NCBI GenBank assembly: GCA_014802265.1 | Contig: JAAVCP010000014.1 | Span: 22,515 to 57,203 of the forward strand | Direction: 5' to 3' | DNA: 34,689 nt | From: Bacteroides sp. | Lineage (GTDB): Bacteria > Bacteroidota > Bacteroidia > Bacteroidales > Muribaculaceae | Shown here: positions 26,830 to 34,689 of the stretch, piece after piece | How positions within the stretch are numbered: position 1 is the stretch's first letter | Layout of the letters: every line of letters starts with the position of its first letter | Notes under the pieces: model-generated | Databases searched by the model: none | The model's input: the letters and a program-made list of their open reading frames with translations, nothing else | What the model was told of the DNA's origin: nothing | Program-made: the position numbers and the translations under genes

Positions 26830-26894
26830 CGGAGAATTTTTGAATAACCCTAAATCTGATTCATGACTCTTTATTTATTATTTGTTCTAAAAAT

Positions 26895-28727
26895 ATGATT
26901 CTAACCCTAATTACATTAGCATTGGCTGCATTTGGATTTGTGTGGGGAAAGATCCGCGCAGATGTTGTGGCGCTTATTGCTCTCATGGTGCTTACTGTAG
27001 GAGGTATAATAACCACTCAAGAGGCACTGTCAGGATTTTCTAATTCAATAGTAATAATGATGGTCGGGCTGTTTGTGGTAGGAGGAGCCATTTTCAACAC
27101 CGGACTTGCTAAGACGATAGGCGCACGTCTGTTAAAATTGGGAGGCGGAAGTGAAACTCGTTTGTTTCTTGTGGTTATGTGTGGCACTGCAATCATAGGC
27201 GGCTTTGTCAGTAACACAGGTACTGTGGCACTTATGCTGCCGATAGTTGTGAGTATGGCAGCCGTCTCCGGTGGTTCTCCCCGAAGATTGCTTATGCCTT
27301 TGGCATTCGCCAGTAGTCTTGGCGGTATGCTGACCTTAATCGGTACTCCCCCTAACCTTGTGATAGCAGAAGTGTGGGAAAACTTTTCTGAGAAACCACT
27401 TACATTCTTTACATTTCTCCCAGCAGGTGCGGTGTGCCTTTTGGCAGGTACCATGCTGCTAATACCGTTGAGCAAATGGTTTCTATCAAAAAGGCCTTCT
27501 GATGGAAATGGGGTACAGACCCATCGTTCTCTTCCTGACATTGTGGAAGAATATGGGCTTAATGCCGACCTTTACCTCGTAAGTGTAGGATCCGGTTCAC
27601 CTATCTGTGGTCACACCCTTGCCTCACTTCATTTGAGGGGTGATTATGGCATAGAAATTCTTGAGGTGAGAAGCGGTGATAAATCAGGCAGACTTATAAA
27701 GAATATTGTGCAGGAGGCTCCTACGGCATCAACAAAAATAGAAGCAGGTGATAATTTGTATCTGCGTGGTAAGAAGGAGGATATAGGACGATTTGTAGTT
27801 GATTTTCGGTTAACTCTTGACGCGACCAACAGCGACAGGAGTCAGCTTCAGTTTTACGATATAGGCATAGCTGAGATTGTGCCCTTGCCGAATTCTCCGG
27901 TGCTTAAAGACACGATTGCAGCAATAGATTTCAGTAATCGTTTTGGAGTTAACGTAATAGGCATACGGCGTAAGACCAACTACATAACCCATAACTTGGG
28001 GGAGTGTACCGTGCGTCCGGGTGATGTGCTGCTGGTGCAGGGCACATGGAAAGATATAGATAGCCTTAGTCATGAAACCTCAAACTGGGTTGTGTTGGGG
28101 CAGCCTCTTTCGGAAGCTGCTAAGGTCACTCTTGACTATAAGGCTCCTATAGCTGCTATAATAATGCTTCTTATGGTTGCGGGACTTGTGTTTGAGGTAG
28201 TTCCTGCTGTGATAACTGTGATATTGGCGGCACTCGCTATGGTGCTTACAGGGTGTTTCCGTAATGTGAGCGATGCGTATAAGACCATAAACTGGGAAAG
28301 CATAGTGCTCATAGCAGCGATGATGCCTATGTCTTTTGCGCTTGAAAAGACAGGTGTGTCAGAGATGGTATCGTCTACTCTTGTTGAGGCACTTGGGAGC
28401 CTTGGACCTCACTGGCTGTTAGCAGGTGTGTATTTCACCACTTCAATTATGACACTGTTTATAAGCAATACTGCCACAGCCGTATTGCTTGCACCGATAG
28501 CTCTTGAAAGTGCTGTGGCTTTCGGAGTAAATCCTTTGCCGTTTCTTTTTGCTGTCACCTTCGGAGCCAGCTTATGTTTTGCTTCCCCATTTTCCACACC
28601 TCCGAATGCATTGGTTATGCCAGCCGGTCAGTATACCTTTATGGATTATGTGAAGGTCGGATTGCCACTGCAGCTCCTCTTAGGAATATTGATGATTTTC
28701 GTTCTGCCCCTGTTTTTCCCTTTCTGA
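26895..28727 (+). CDS. SLC13/DASS-type permease with two central RCK_C-like domains
   Basis: 610 residues. Hydrophobic helices occupy about 1-200 and 400-610. Each half carries the DASS signature: GGFVSNTGTVALMLPI (SNTGT at about 105-109) with LIGTPPNLVIAE, and TLFISNTATAVLLAPIALES (SNTAT at about 524-528) with CFASPFSTPPNALVM. Between them, two cytosolic domains of about 85 residues each have RCK_C/TrkA_C-type patterns (GDYGIEILEVRSGDKSGRLI...AGDNLYLRGKKEDI and NRFGVNVIGIRRK...RPGDVLLVQGTWKDI). Such two-RCK_C transporters move sulfate, carboxylates or similar anions with sodium or protons and the RCK_C part senses a ligand. Substrate not predictable. A single-gene unit with its own candidate promoter and terminators on both sides. 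Confidence 0.85.
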   Translation: MILTLITLALAAFGFVWGKIRADVVALIALMVLTVGGIITTQEALSGFSNSIVIMMVGLFVVGGAIFNTGLAKTIGARLLKLGGGSETRLFLVVMCGTAIIGGFVSNTGTVALMLPIVVSMAAVSGGSPRRLLMPLAFASSLGGMLTLIGTPPNLVIAEVWENFSEKPLTFFTFLPAGAVCLLAGTMLLIPLSKWFLSKRPSDGNGVQTHRSLPDIVEEYGLNADLYLVSVGSGSPICGHTLASLHLRGDYGIEILEVRSGDKSGRLIKNIVQEAPTASTKIEAGDNLYLRGKKEDIGRFVVDFRLTLDATNSDRSQLQFYDIGIAEIVPLPNSPVLKDTIAAIDFSNRFGVNVIGIRRKTNYITHNLGECTVRPGDVLLVQGTWKDIDSLSHETSNWVVLGQPLSEAAKVTLDYKAPIAAIIMLLMVAGLVFEVVPAVITVILAALAMVLTGCFRNVSDAYKTINWESIVLIAAMMPMSFALEKTGVSEMVSSTLVEALGSLGPHWLLAGVYFTTSIMTLFISNTATAVLLAPIALESAVAFGVNPLPFLFAVTFGASLCFASPFSTPPNALVMPAGQYTFMDYVKVGLPLQLLLGILMIFVLPLFFPF

Positions 28728-28753
28728 GAGACTGACATTGGCATAATATAAGC

Positions 28754-28796
28754 AAAAAGAGCATGTGCAATCCTTATGTTTACACATGCTCTTTTT
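28754..28796. terminator. Bidirectional terminator between convergent genes
   Basis: Perfect 14-bp stem: AAAAAGAGCATGTG (28754-28767) with CACATGCTCTTTTT (28783-28796), 15-nt loop. The A/T-tracts provide a T-run on both strands; it lies between the permease (+) and the 1013-aa gene (-). Confidence 0.8.
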
Positions 28797-28817
28797 ATTT
28801 GATAACGGATCTTAAAA

Positions 28818-31800
28818 TCAGAAAGCTATCTTTTTGATGATCTTTCCGTTGGCGGTTATCACTTCAATGATACCTATTCCCGTGGTTGAAGCGGGGATTT
28901 CCATCTTATTACCGTTTTTGAAAACGGACAGCAGACAACCGTTTGCAGTGTAGACACGGCATATTTCAAATTCACCGTTGATGCTGAGTGTGCGGGTCAG
29001 ATGGTTGTAGTTTACAGAAGTCGGCTGTGATGTGGGAACAAGGATACCATTGTTGTCATCGTATACCAACAGGCTAAGGGCAGGCAGATCCTGAGAAAGG
29101 AGCATCTCTTGGGTAAAGTCAAAAGATTCTTCGTCGCTGAAGTACTCGAGCGTGTAGTATGGTGATTCCCTATTGTAATAAGACTCAAATACGATTGAAG
29201 CACGATTCTCTGACTTATGTCGTGTACAAACCACAAGATTATCTCCGGCATAGATAAATGGTGTATCGAATACAATAGTCACCTGATCGTCTTCAGGAGA
29301 CATTGTGACCTTTCCGTCAAACACTTTTGTCAGCTCATTTTCTGCTACCATAACAGGATCTATGAATACTTCCTCAGAAGTATTTGCCAACCATATTTCT
29401 ATGTCACATTCAATTGCCTCTTTGGTCAGAAAATCAGCTATATAGTAGGTGAGGGCTTTTATCTCAACACCGTCTTCGGCTTTGATCATTTCAGCGGAAT
29501 AAATGCTCTGTGAAGCACTATAATTATGGAAGGTAAAGAATGGTTCTCTACCTGTGCTATAATTTCCGGTTACAACGTCAATCCATGTGCCATCCTCTCT
29601 TACGGTTACGGTCATCTCCGGAGAAATATTGTTTTCAGCAACCTCATCATTCTCTACGGTTACTTCTGTGTAAACCGTAAAATCACCTGATTTCTCAGGG
29701 GTCCATTCAATTTCAACCGTTGTGATTTCTCCGGGTAGAATTGGAGTGTCAACCACCTGTTCTGCCAGAGTATTTCCTTCTGTATCTTTCAGGCAAACCG
29801 TATAATTGTCTACCGTGTTAAAGCCTAAGTTCTTGATTTCACTCTTATATACGAAAGGTTGCTTGAGGGTTAAAGTCTGAGGACCGTTAAGACTGATTGT
29901 CTCGAGATCAATGTCAGGCACCTCACGTAGAGTGAACTTATAAAGCTGTGCAGGAACACGATTAGCCATCTTGAAGCCGAGGTTGAAATCACCATCTGTG
30001 TCTACTGTAAGAGGTATGGTGTGGGTGATCCATTCTACATTGATCATTTCTTGATCATAATATGCAAGTTCACGTGTCATTGCTTCCGGAGTAGCGCCAT
30101 TGCCTATGTAGAGTCCTGTATTAGCGAGGAACCATTCACCATAGAGACGGAGATCATAGGTCACGACATACTTCTTGCCCTTATCGAGGGTGAAAGCCGG
30201 GGATATGATCCAATCATCTGCGGCAGCTTCGCCATCGACGGTTTCCTCAGGATAATAACGGAAGAAAGGATCGGATGTTCCACCCCACAATTCGTGATAT
30301 ACGTACCAGGTATATTCGTCACCGTCACCATTGACCACAGTCCATAAGTTTTCATCTTCCTGCGTAAGGGTCATTACATAAGGGGGTAGGATTGCCGGTC
30401 CGCTCACCACTACGTTGCTGACTGCCTCTGGTCCGAAATCGGAACCACTTATAGCCTTTACGCCATAGCTGTAGCCTGCTTGGACTGTGAAATCGGAGTC
30501 GGTTACACTAAGAGCGGTGATGGCGTCTGCTATAATCTTATTATCGGGATATCGTGTTACGGTATAGTGCAGGTCTTCCTTGTTAAACCAACCTCCGTTG
30601 GCTCCTTCTTCCGGAGCAGCCCAGGTAATGGTGATGTCGTAGTTGTCGGTGTCACGTACAGCTTTCACGTCTGTTGGGGCACCCGGTACGTCAGTACCGA
30701 TAAATATAGGTTCAGCATAGACAGAAGCACCGGTAAGCCCATCGGAAGATGCAGTCACAATATAAGAATAGACGGCAGAATTAAGATTTATGTCTGTCCA
30801 TGTCATCGCTTCTCCCGGTGTGCCCGTTATTTCGGCTGCCTTGATATCATCACGCGTTATGGTTATAGAGAGCGTACCGGTCAGATCAGAACCGTCAAGC
30901 GATTTTACAGGATTAATCCAAGAAAGTGTGGCTTCGTTCTTACCCTCGCCACCCTCAGTGACAGAAAGATTTTCCACACCTTTAGGTGCCTTTGGATTTA
31001 ACGGCTTGTCATCTACATAGAATGCTATCAACTCGATATTATTGCCGATATGACCGAGTTTTTCAGATTCTATTTCATTATCTGAGGTTACAGATAATGA
31101 TACCAGTTCCGATATGCCTGTATTTCCTGCACCGGCTGTGTATGAAGCCCAATAGAATTTACCATTACCGAAGTCATAAGACATAGACTGCACACCGACT
31201 GGCATGATACCGGTAGAGGTCAGAATATCTTCAGGATAACCATTGTCTTTATTGATAAGCCACACATCGCCGGCTGCATCAATTCCCCAAAGTTCTGAGT
31301 CACTTGCTGCAAGACTTACAATCATTGCCCTTTCCTGATATTCGGTCAGTGTGGCATCACCGGTGAGTGGGTCGAAGACATAAAGTCCAAAAGGGGCACT
31401 GAGTTCATCTCCGATCATTTCAGCATCGCCAAGGTCAGCTGCCACAGCGTATAGCTTACCAGAAGCGGGATCATAGGTCATGTCTAACACCATAAGTGTC
31501 CCTGCTACATCGTAGGTATAGTTGTAGGTTTTTACTTCAGTAAACTTGTGGCGTTTCAGATCATAGGTTACAAATTTTGTTGGGACGAGTCCATCTTCCG
31601 TATCCGTATACAGCAGGTAATACATACCGTCATAAGCGGCACCTGCCAAGACGACTGACTCGCCGAAGTCTTCTTCCACAGTGATGTCTTGCGGATTGTC
31701 AATTGGGAAAGACACCAGTTTCTGGGAATTGTCTGTAGCCGTTGACTCTGAATAAACTTGGATACCATAGGCACGGCTTACTGTTTGTGCCACAGTACCG

Positions 31801-31859
31801 ACTGACCCGGAAAGGGTCAGTGCCAATGAGAGAAGCGGCAATCGATAATAATGCTTCAT
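28818..31859 (-). CDS. Multidomain secreted protein (propeller-like, FN3, choice-of-anchor-J) with sorting-type C-terminus
   Basis: 1013 residues. Signal peptide MKHYYRLPLLSLALTLSG...AQ. Residues about 50-290 show propeller-like strands (MYYLLYTDTEDGLVP, GKLYAVAADLGDAEM, ELWGIDAAGDVWLI, GKFYWASYTAG); FN3 domains at about 295-390 and 392-485; a choice-of-anchor-J-like jelly roll at about 488-650 (WYVYHELWGGTSDPFF, AADDWIISPAFTLDKGKKY); a CARDB-like domain at about 660-755; a further beta domain; and a terminal sorting-type domain from about 948 (ICRVYTANGCLLSVF, GIIEVITANGKIIKK). It is a compact version of the 1501-aa protein at 18338-22843, with the same modules in the same order, so the two are probably paralogues. 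Surface carrier or adhesin is likely; ligand unknown. Confidence 0.85.
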   Translation of the reverse strand: MKHYYRLPLLSLALTLSGSVGTVAQTVSRAYGIQVYSESTATDNSQKLVSFPIDNPQDITVEEDFGESVVLAGAAYDGMYYLLYTDTEDGLVPTKFVTYDLKRHKFTEVKTYNYTYDVAGTLMVLDMTYDPASGKLYAVAADLGDAEMIGDELSAPFGLYVFDPLTGDATLTEYQERAMIVSLAASDSELWGIDAAGDVWLINKDNGYPEDILTSTGIMPVGVQSMSYDFGNGKFYWASYTAGAGNTGISELVSLSVTSDNEIESEKLGHIGNNIELIAFYVDDKPLNPKAPKGVENLSVTEGGEGKNEATLSWINPVKSLDGSDLTGTLSITITRDDIKAAEITGTPGEAMTWTDINLNSAVYSYIVTASSDGLTGASVYAEPIFIGTDVPGAPTDVKAVRDTDNYDITITWAAPEEGANGGWFNKEDLHYTVTRYPDNKIIADAITALSVTDSDFTVQAGYSYGVKAISGSDFGPEAVSNVVVSGPAILPPYVMTLTQEDENLWTVVNGDGDEYTWYVYHELWGGTSDPFFRYYPEETVDGEAAADDWIISPAFTLDKGKKYVVTYDLRLYGEWFLANTGLYIGNGATPEAMTRELAYYDQEMINVEWITHTIPLTVDTDGDFNLGFKMANRVPAQLYKFTLREVPDIDLETISLNGPQTLTLKQPFVYKSEIKNLGFNTVDNYTVCLKDTEGNTLAEQVVDTPILPGEITTVEIEWTPEKSGDFTVYTEVTVENDEVAENNISPEMTVTVREDGTWIDVVTGNYSTGREPFFTFHNYSASQSIYSAEMIKAEDGVEIKALTYYIADFLTKEAIECDIEIWLANTSEEVFIDPVMVAENELTKVFDGKVTMSPEDDQVTIVFDTPFIYAGDNLVVCTRHKSENRASIVFESYYNRESPYYTLEYFSDEESFDFTQEMLLSQDLPALSLLVYDDNNGILVPTSQPTSVNYNHLTRTLSINGEFEICRVYTANGCLLSVFKNGNKMEIPASTTGIGIIEVITANGKIIKKIAF

Positions 31860-31969
31860 GTAAAGATGTATTTAATAAGATTGTTGGGATTGAGAGATAA
31901 GTTTTTACGATATAGTCGTAGGTTATTCCCAGTTGACTATAAGGTTGAAATTTAATTTGGATTTTGTCG

Positions 31970-31977
31970 CAAAATTA
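31970..31977 (-). promoter_or_regulatory. Possible -7 element of the 1013-aa gene
   Basis: Minus-strand TAATTTTG, with CTG (one mismatch to TTG) 19 nt upstream at 31997-31999. Implies a leader of about 100 nt. Confidence 0.4.
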
Positions 31978-32018
31978 ATAAAAAATTCATATTTATCAGT
32001 GATAATCTTAGGGTGGTA

Positions 32019-32049
32019 TTGCAGATTGGGGAATAATTGGCTACATTTG
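32019..32049 (+). promoter_or_regulatory. Promoter of the plug-only gene
   Basis: TTG at 32019-32021, a 20-nt spacer and TACATTTG at 32042-32049 match the Bacteroidetes consensus; the start codon follows 23 nt later. Confidence 0.6.
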
Positions 32050-32072
32050 CAACAGAAACTAATACTTGAGTC

Positions 32073-32768
32073 ATGAATATATTTCAGCGTTTGGGAGCTT
32101 TGATTATTTTGTCCGGATTTGCAATTCCGGTTTTTGCAGATGTGCCTTTTAACGGGCTTTTACTTGATAATCAACTGAAGCCGAAGAAAGGAGTAAAGAT
32201 TTACGTGAAAAACCCGAGACGATACGCTACTACTGATAAACAGGGACGTTTCGGACTGACTGATGTTGCACCCGACGATACATTGACTCTGGTTATATCC
32301 AGGAAAGAAAAGCTACGGATTCCGGTTGAGGGGTGCAGGGGTATGAGGATAATCCTTGCCGGAGACGGTGCGGTAAAAGGGGAGAATGATGATGAGATTG
32401 CTAATACAGGCTACGGTTATGTAAAGCGTAGGGAATATACCGGTGTGAGTTCGGGAATCAGTGGAGAGAAACTTCGCAGTACTGGGGAAAATGATGTATT
32501 AGGCGCGCTCAAAGGGTTGGTGCCCGGTTTGACAATAACCGGTTCGAAGGGCAACTATTCGGTAAATATCCGTGGGATAAAATCGTTGACGCTCTCAAAT
32601 GAGCCTCTTTATCTTGTTGACGGGATAGAGGTAGTGTCACTTGATTTTCTTAGTCTCTATGATGTGGAGAATGTAGAGGTGATTAAAGAGGCGTCACAAT
32701 ATGGCTCACGAGGTGCCAACGGAGCCATATTGGTGACAACAAAGACAGGAGGAAGCCGCAAAAGATAG
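32073..32768 (+). CDS. Stand-alone TonB-receptor plug-domain protein (no barrel)
   Basis: 231 residues with a signal peptide ending near PVFA. Residues about 27-95 form a carboxypeptidase-regulatory-like domain (FNGLLLDNQLKPKKGVKIYV, TTDKQGRFGLTDVAPDDTLT), and about 118-225 a SusC-type plug (RSTGENDVLGALKGLVPGLT, SVNIRGIKSLTLSNEPLYLV, DGIEVVSLDFLSLYDVENVE, YGSRGANGAILVTTK). A normal SusC-type receptor goes on for some 700 more residues of barrel; here a TAG follows the KTGGSRKR end. Short plug-only proteins of this type occur across Bacteroidetes, so it may be a real gene rather than a fragment; the intact signal, own promoter and clean stop favour that. Role unknown; it might compete with or regulate receptors. 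Confidence 0.8.
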   Translation: MNIFQRLGALIILSGFAIPVFADVPFNGLLLDNQLKPKKGVKIYVKNPRRYATTDKQGRFGLTDVAPDDTLTLVISRKEKLRIPVEGCRGMRIILAGDGAVKGENDDEIANTGYGYVKRREYTGVSSGISGEKLRSTGENDVLGALKGLVPGLTITGSKGNYSVNIRGIKSLTLSNEPLYLVDGIEVVSLDFLSLYDVENVEVIKEASQYGSRGANGAILVTTKTGGSRKR

Positions 32769-32769
32769 G

Positions 32770-33585
32770 TCATTCAGACTGTGAGAGTATGCGATCTATT
32801 TCATGCAGCAGTATATGGTGAGCCGGCACTGCCATGTCACCGTGGTTATAGCCGTCAAGTTTGAATATCTTTACATCAGGGTGACCTGTAAGGCACATCA
32901 TTCTCCACATATAAAGATTTTCTTCATATCTTCCGTATAGCTCTTGTTCTGCGTCACCGGTAATGATGATATAGGGCGGAGCATCTTTTCTTACATAGAA
33001 GATGGGGGCGTTGCGGTCAATCCAGGGTGTCAGTTCTCCAATTCCCTGTGATTTACGGTCAGAGAAATGTGTAATCACTTGACCACTATAAGGTATCAGC
33101 CCTGCCAATGAATCAGCGTCGACCCCATATTTCTCAAGACGGTTTTTGTCGAGTCCGATCATGCTTGTGAGGAATCCCCCGGCAGAGTGACCCGCTACGA
33201 ATATTTTTGACGGGTCACCTCCATATTGTGAGATATTGTTGATAACCCAGTTTACTGCCTCTGCTGCATCGTCAATACACTCTGTAACAGATACGTCCGG
33301 AATCAGCCGATAGTTTGGAGCCACCACTACATATCCGCGGTCCATTAATTCAGCAGGTATAAACTTTTGTCCGCCTGTAAGTCCGCCGCCGTGAAACCAT
33401 ACAATCACGGGGAGGTCTTTGGCATCAGTATGGTGATGAATGTCGAGTTTGAGTCTGTGTTGCGACAGAGAGTCTTGCTTTTGAGAGAAAGGAATGTTAA
33501 GATCTGTAACGTATGGAGAGGAACTGAATCCTGACAACACTCCCAGCATTACTCCGACAATGAGGTTTAAAAGTCTGAAATACAT
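32770..33585 (-). CDS. Secreted alpha/beta-hydrolase (carboxylesterase-like)
   Basis: 271 residues. N-terminal hydrophobic segment (LLNLIVGVMLGVLSGF) suggests export; no lipobox Cys. The hydrolase core is complete: oxyanion loop VWFHGGGLTGG, nucleophile Ser134 in GHSAGG, Asp211 in TGDAEQE and His248 in DGYNHGD. HGGG with GxSxG places it with the hormone-sensitive-lipase/BD-FAE-like esterases, which often remove acetyl or feruloyl groups from plant or host glycans. Substrate is not shown by the sequence. Its stop lies one base past the convergent stop of the plug gene, without a terminator between them. Promoter TTTG-N19-TACCTTTG precedes it by about 33 bp. Confidence 0.85.
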   Translation of the reverse strand: MYFRLLNLIVGVMLGVLSGFSSSPYVTDLNIPFSQKQDSLSQHRLKLDIHHHTDAKDLPVIVWFHGGGLTGGQKFIPAELMDRGYVVVAPNYRLIPDVSVTECIDDAAEAVNWVINNISQYGGDPSKIFVAGHSAGGFLTSMIGLDKNRLEKYGVDADSLAGLIPYSGQVITHFSDRKSQGIGELTPWIDRNAPIFYVRKDAPPYIIITGDAEQELYGRYEENLYMWRMMCLTGHPDVKIFKLDGYNHGDMAVPAHHILLHEIDRILSQSE

Positions 33586-33617
33586 AATAATCTGTTTTGT
33601 TAATATATAAATTGGTG

Positions 33618-33648
33618 CAAAGGTAACTAAAAGATGGCTTTATTCAAA
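33618..33648 (-). promoter_or_regulatory. Promoter of the alpha/beta-hydrolase gene
   Basis: Minus strand: TTTG (33645-33648), exactly 19 nt, TACCTTTG (33618-33625). The -33 element sits 3 bp beyond the stop codon of the upstream gene. Same -7 octamer as the promoter at 34304. Confidence 0.7.
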
Positions 33649-33651
33649 TTT

Positions 33652-34267
33652 TTAGTTGTTGTTTGATTGAATTATGTTGAGGATTGCATCAACATAGTAG
33701 GTTGAATTACCGATTTTTACCTCAACGAAGTCGTGATCTTTAGTGAAATCTGCCCATTTCTTTGGGAGATATTTGGAATAGCTGTTAAGATTAACATCAT
33801 TGTATTTCACAGAGCCAACTACAGGTTTAGCTGAGCCATTTATATTGTTTACATGAAAGGCATAATTACAGATGGTAGCATATACTTGTGCGTATCCGAC
33901 ACAATGCATCTTTGTCACTTTCCGGTCATCAAATGGTTCACATTTAGTTGAGAAAGTTAGTAACTTTTGGGTTTTGTCATTACAATACTTGATTATTTCA
34001 TACGTGTTGAGATTAGCTGTGTTTTCCCTGATTTCATTTTTTAGCTGTTGAGAAAGAATTACGGGTTTGTAATTTCTGACTCTTGATTTTTCCAAGCGAG
34101 CACCATTTAAAGGGATTTCAGTAGGGTTATCATCGGTGGTTTCGTTGATTTGTGAAGAGTTGGAGACGGGGTATGCCCGAATCGATTTTTATTAAGCCTG
34201 ACACTATAGATGCAACGTATATTGCAGCAAGAGTCATGAAACAACATAAGATAATTTTACTTTTCAT
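33652..34267 (-). pseudogene. Secreted transglutaminase-like protein with apparent N-terminal frameshift
   Basis: A continuous frame runs from about 34190 down to 33652; its only available start is a TTG at 34095. But an ATG at 34267, just downstream of a good promoter, opens a signal-anchor sequence MKSKIILCCFMTLAAIYVAS in the +1-shifted frame, which stops at TGA near 34131. Dropping one base in the A5 or C4 run near 34160-34190 fuses the two into a product of about 205 residues (IKIDSGIP joined to SNSSQINETTDDNPTEI). The body shows a transglutaminase-like triad: Cys in MHCVGYAQ, His in DHDFVEV and Asp in YYVDA, in the right order and spacing for this papain-like fold. Such exported proteins may act as cysteine proteases or cross-linkers. 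Either inactivated, or the frameshift is a sequencing error. Family call is moderate. Confidence 0.55.
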
Positions 34268-34303
34268 AATCATTCAGTCTATTATGTAATACCATTGGTG
34301 ATG

Positions 34304-34334
34304 CAAAGGTAAAGCTATTTCAGTTGGTTGGCAA
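34304..34334 (-). promoter_or_regulatory. Promoter of the transglutaminase-like gene
   Basis: Minus strand: TTG (34332-34334), 20-nt spacer, TACCTTTG (34304-34311); the ATG at 34267 follows after 36 bp. Supports that ATG as the original start and the frameshift reading. Confidence 0.65.
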
Positions 34335-34440
34335 TAAGAAAGAAGTGGGATGTATGAACCATCCCGTTTAATGTATAAAATGTATTTTTTCTAAGAACTT
34401 ATCCACACCTAACTATGGATGTATGGGTTTGGAGGAAAAG

Positions 34441-34518
34441 TTACTTTACAAGTACTTTCTTACCTCTGATTATATAATGGATTAGCCGAGTCACTATGAA
34501 TTTTAATACGGAATCCAT
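34441..34518 (-). pseudogene. Relic resembling the tail of a type IX-secreted protein
   Basis: A 25-codon minus-strand frame ends HYIIRGKKVLVK then TAA at 34441-34443. The ending YIIxGKKVLVK is a very common last segment of type IX sorting domains in Bacteroidales. Nothing recognisable precedes it, so it is probably a decayed gene end, or chance. Confidence 0.3.
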
Positions 34519-34532
34519 TTGTTTACACATTC

Positions 34533-34570
34533 ATTTACGTAAGTATGTTTTAAAACATACTTACGTAAAT
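34533..34570. repeat. Perfect 38-bp palindrome without loop
   Basis: ATTTACGTAAGTATGTTTT (34533-34551) is directly followed by its exact reverse complement (34552-34570). May be a terminator hairpin or a symmetric protein-binding site; the flanks hold no recognised gene. Confidence 0.7.
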
Positions 34571-34689
34571 CCAATGGTTCGGTAAAAAATACTGAAGTTA
34601 TTGAAAATTAAGTTAATATATTGATTTTGCAGATACAAATGAATCGCCAAAGCGTTCATTATAAAAACATTAAGAATATGAACGTATTG
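34571..34689 (+). other. Right edge: possible start of a further gene
   Basis: TTG at 34601-34603 and TGATTTTG at 34622-34629 (18-nt spacer, one mismatch in the -7) could be a promoter. In-frame ATG codons at 34639 and 34678 stay open to the window end; too short to judge. Confidence 0.2.

Noticed and set aside
27017..27541. 174-aa minus-strand frame inside the permease gene
   Set aside because: Antisense to well-conserved DASS motifs.
30480..31001. 173-aa plus-strand frame inside the 1013-aa gene
   Set aside because: Antisense shadow of FN3 domains; no family resemblance.
34533..34570. CRISPR repeat or replication origin
   Set aside because: A single palindrome with no second copy, no regular spacers and no DnaA-box cluster around it.

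Overview
This window looks like a chromosomal segment from a gut-type Bacteroidales bacterium (Bacteroides/Muribaculaceae-like). The evidence is Bacteroidetes-type promoters (TTG/TTTG, a 19-21 nt spacer, then TAnnTTTG), secreted proteins with type IX-secretion-like C-terminal tails, a BtuG-type cobalamin lipoprotein, a membrane-anchored TPR/AraC-type regulator and a stand-alone SusC-like plug protein. No rRNA, tRNA or CRISPR array was seen.

Region 1 (1-9969, + strand) is an AT-rich, tightly coupled run of seven genes whose first member is cut by the window edge. It encodes a SrfC-like protein (C-terminal part), a membrane-anchored subtilase with an unusual N-terminal half, a four-helix membrane protein, a cytosolic P-loop GTPase with a helical N-terminal region, a single-pass GTPase-partner candidate, a signal-anchored protein and a secreted coiled-coil protein. 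TAATG and ATGA junctions or gaps of a few bases connect them, so they probably make one envelope-spanning machine that links cytosolic GTP switches to a protease outside the membrane. This is the least described system in the window.

Region 2 (9970-11128) is a scrapyard: a small basic ORF with an internal stop, a DUF1810 gene broken by a frameshift and deletions, and a truncated IS982-family transposase that ends about 20 bp from the next gene.

Region 3 (11129-16875, - strand) is a cobalamin uptake operon: a promoter, a B12 riboswitch, then btuB-like receptor, btuG-like surface lipoprotein, btuF-like binding protein and btuC-like permease. The expected ATPase gene (btuD) is not present where it would be; the IS982 remnant sits there.

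Region 4 (17049-31859) holds a GH43-like glycosidase, two related large multidomain secreted proteins (1501 and 1013 aa) with propeller-like, FN3 and jelly-roll-like modules and a sorting-type tail, a transmembrane AraC-type regulator, an Omp28-family protein broken by one extra base in a C6 run, and an SLC13/DASS-type permease with two RCK_C-like domains. A shared motif (CGTGTTTTT...AC) occurs upstream of genes on both sides of the regulator and may be its operator. Strong hairpins separate the transcription units.

Region 5 (31860-34689) has a plug-only TonB-receptor-like protein, an alpha/beta hydrolase, a secreted transglutaminase-like protein with an apparent frameshift near its N-terminus, a short relic that looks like the tail of a type IX cargo protein, a perfect 38-bp palindrome, and possibly the start of a further gene at the right edge.
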